In this document: in pieces, positions 5,409 through 5,453 of the stretch | Layout: each line of letters starts with the position of its first letter | How positions within the stretch are numbered: position 1 is the first letter of the stretch | NCBI GenBank assembly: GCA_030667035.1 | Contig: DAOUWQ010000137.1 | Span: forward strand, 1 to 5,453 | Source of the DNA: Candidatus Heimdallarchaeota archaeon | GTDB taxonomy: Archaea > Asgardarchaeota > Heimdallarchaeia > JABLTI01 | Reading direction: 5' to 3' | Length of the DNA stretch: 5,453 bases | Translations under genes and position numbers: made by a program | Notes under the pieces: model-generated | What the model saw: the letters and a program-made list of their open reading frames with translations, nothing else | What the model was told of the DNA's origin: nothing | Database searches by the model: none

Positions 5409-5453
5409 TTACTCGTTTGCTTGCAATTGGCGTAAAGCGTAATCGCGTAACCC
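5409..5453 (-). CDS. C-terminal end of an unidentified upstream gene
   Basis: The minus strand reads from the window edge through 14 codons to a TAA stop at 5411-5409, giving GLRDYALRQLQANE. The helical, well-mixed composition looks like a genuine protein end, but the family cannot be told. The stop lies 24 bases before the scpB-like ATG, with no room for a clear promoter or T-run between them. The two genes are therefore probably in one operon. In many genomes scpA or smc lies next to scpB, but the visible residues do not prove either. Confidence 0.5.
   Translation of the reverse strand, partial: GLRDYALRQLQANE

Noticed and set aside
4397..5442. Plus-strand open frames across the scpB-like gene
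   Set aside because: They mirror the low-complexity, Glu/Ser-rich minus-strand coding sequence and have no recognisable domains or ribosome binding sites.

Overview
This AT-rich window most likely comes from an archaeon, probably of the Asgard group. Three things point there. The oxidoreductase is the four-subunit archaeal/thermophile type, with a separate small gene for each subunit. The genes have strong GGAGG-type ribosome binding sites and TATA-like promoters, and one operon ends in long T-runs. In addition there is a complete Rab/Ras-like small GTPase of eukaryotic character. The lineage call is inference: no rRNA or other phylogenetic marker is present.

Layout. Positions 1-182 hold the probable first codons of an unidentified minus-strand gene that leaves the window (1-56), a candidate promoter for it, and a T-run terminator (minus strand) behind the next operon. 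Positions 183-3233 are a compact minus-strand operon, transcribed porG-porD-porA-porB. It encodes the gamma, delta, alpha and beta subunits of a pyruvate (or related 2-oxoacid):ferredoxin oxidoreductase. The reading frames overlap or nearly touch, and porD, porA and porB each have their own Shine-Dalgarno sequence, so the subunits are probably made by coupled translation. Positions 3234-3505 are a 272-base divergent spacer with TATA-like elements facing both ways and three copies of a short AACTAGGRG motif. Positions 3506-4027 encode the small GTPase on the plus strand. Only 13 bases separate it from the convergent minus-strand gene at 4041-5384. That gene encodes an ScpB-like double winged-helix protein with long charged extensions. 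The last 45 bases are the end of another minus-strand gene, 24 bases upstream of the scpB-like gene and probably in the same operon.

How the genes work together. PorA and PorB carry the thiamine diphosphate chemistry and the proximal iron-sulfur cluster. PorD carries two [4Fe-4S] clusters that pass electrons on, and PorG completes the complex. Together they interconvert pyruvate plus CoA with acetyl-CoA, CO2 and reduced ferredoxin. The ScpB-like protein would act in chromosome organisation with SMC and ScpA, neither of which is seen here. Nothing in sequence or layout shows a functional link between the GTPase and its neighbours, apart from the shared motif in the divergent promoter region.

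I see no CRISPR array, insertion sequence, tRNA, rRNA or clear sign of recent gene transfer. No wholly new system is evident. The most notable items are the atypical P-loop of the GTPase, the repeated motif in the divergent promoter, and the charged extensions of the ScpB-like protein.
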